Shown here: positions 63,285 through 64,000 of the stretch, in pieces
Numbering within the stretch: position 1 is the first letter of the stretch
Layout: the number at the start of each line of letters is the position of its first letter
Assembly (NCBI RefSeq): GCF_002295065.1
Contig: NZ_NSGG01000021.1
Location: 1-64,000 of the forward strand
DNA length: 64,000 nucleotides
Direction of reading: 5' to 3'
From: Mesorhizobium sp. WSM3859
GTDB taxonomy: Bacteria; Pseudomonadota; Alphaproteobacteria; Rhizobiales; Rhizobiaceae
Position numbers and translations under genes: made by a program
Notes under the pieces: generated by a model
Databases searched by the model: none
Seen by the model: the letters and a program-made list of their open reading frames with translations, nothing else
Told to the model about the DNA's origin: nothing

Positions 63285-64000
63285 GGTGCGTCTCACTTTC
63301 TCAAGCCGATGGAGCCCTAACTAGTCGAGCAGCACCGAAGGGGGATGGGTGGTCGCACGAGATTAAATTCGACGGGTACAGAACCCAGCCTATCAAGGAC
63401 GAGGATGCCATCCAGCTCTATACGAAGACCGGCATCAACTGCACGAGCAGATATCGGCCGACCGCGGCCGAAGCGGCAAATCTTAAGGCCGAAAGTTTCA
63501 TCATCGAAGGCGAGATGATCGTCACGAATTATGCCGGACTCTCGGACTTCGATGCCTTGCGTTCGGCCATCACCAGGCGCCCGCAAGACCTCTACCTAGT
63601 GGCTTTCGATCTTCTCCACCTCAACGGCCACGACCTTCGCGACATGCCGCTCAGCGAGGGACGTGCTACAGGCGCTGATCCCGGCCGGCGGCCACATCCA
63701 GTTTTCGGAGTCGCTGCCGGGCACTGGCGACGCTGTTTACCACCTCTCTTGCGAGGCCAACCTTGAAGGTATCGTCTCGAAGCGGCTGGACAGCGTCTAC
63801 CGCTCCGGCTCGACCATGAACTGGCGTAAGATCAAATGCTCATGGAGATCATCGGTATGCAGCGCGAGCGTGGAAAGCCGGCGATGGTGCTGATGGCCGA
63901 CAAGGGCCGTTACATGGGCGGCGCCTTCGTCACCTTCAGGGCCGACAAACGCCAACAGCTATGGGACAGGGTACAAGGCAAGACCGGTGCACCGCCGCCG
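63285..64000 (+). pseudogene. LigD-type ATP-dependent DNA ligase, decayed, cut by the window edge
   Basis: Similarity runs through several frames. FLKPMEP is followed by an in-frame TAA, then LVEQ; a shift leads to GWSHEIKFDGYRTQ, which holds the nucleotidyl-acceptor Lys of motif I (K-x-D-G-Y-R). ESFIIEGEMIVTNYAGLSDF and DLYLVAFDLLHLNGHDLRDM are motifs III/IIIa. A second shift near 63660 continues VLQALIPAGGHIQFSESLPG and NLEGIVSKRLDSVYRSGST (motif IV with E-G-I-V-x-K), and a third near 63838 gives EIIGMQRERGKPAMVLMADK and YMGGAFVTF to the right edge. Ligases of this type act in Ku-dependent end joining. This copy cannot be functional. Confidence 0.82.

Overview
The window looks like chromosomal or island DNA of a high-GC alphaproteobacterium of the order Hyphomicrobiales, most likely a Bradyrhizobium-type soil organism. 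The evidence is indirect: a DUF5801 RTX protein, HWE/HisKA_2 sensor kinases followed by small receiver proteins, a multi-HAMP hybrid kinase, an ExoF-like export protein, DUF6894/DUF4112/DUF937 stress genes and many short lineage-restricted proteins. No rRNA, CRISPR array or convincing tRNA was seen.

Region 1 (1-7 kb): the N-terminal part of a large RTX surface protein (minus strand, running off the left edge), a peroxiredoxin-like gene, a broken copy of a small gene, then a LuxR-type regulator and a Crp/Fnr regulator.

Region 2 (7-34 kb): a surface/extracellular polysaccharide locus. On the plus strand there is an ExoF-like periplasmic export protein with an unusual hendecad-repeat stalk. A compact minus-strand operon (19.9 to 10.8 kb) encodes, in order of transcription, a flavin-dependent oxidoreductase, a wrecked GT2 glycosyltransferase, a GT4 enzyme, a large GT-C-like membrane protein, a DUF1616 protein, a second GT4 enzyme, a Wzx-like flippase and an acyltransferase. 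Divergent from it are an ATP-grasp ligase and a GINT1-like beta-propeller protein. Further on are a DUF4832 protein, two intact GT2 enzymes, a second but truncated copy of the flavin oxidoreductase, a secreted GH16 glycanase with an RTX tail (the expected polysaccharide trimming enzyme) and another LuxR regulator. The flavin oxidoreductase-GT2 pair occurs twice and has decayed in complementary fashion: oxidoreductase intact and GT2 broken at one site, the reverse at the other.

Region 3 (34-44 kb): a frameshifted cupin gene, a small zinc-ribbon protein, then a two-gene signalling operon made of a 1906-residue class III hybrid kinase with about ten HAMP units (276-bp tandem repeats) and a second hybrid kinase.

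Region 4 (44-64 kb): an accessory, partly decaying region. It carries many small genes, two HWE kinase/receiver modules (the second receiver truncated), a cold-shock gene, and pseudogenes of DNA ligase, acyl-CoA synthetase/GNAT, APH/kinase, universal stress protein and others. An intact stress block follows (quinone oxidoreductase, GlsB/YeaQ, DUF4112, YidB, metallophosphoesterase). Several dispersed repeats (about 85 bp at three sites, a duplicated small gene in inverted orientation, a terminator-like element at two sites) tie this region to the left part of the window. Because the 5.7-kb repetitive kinase gene is open throughout, I read most of the frameshifts as real decay rather than pervasive sequence error, but this is an inference.
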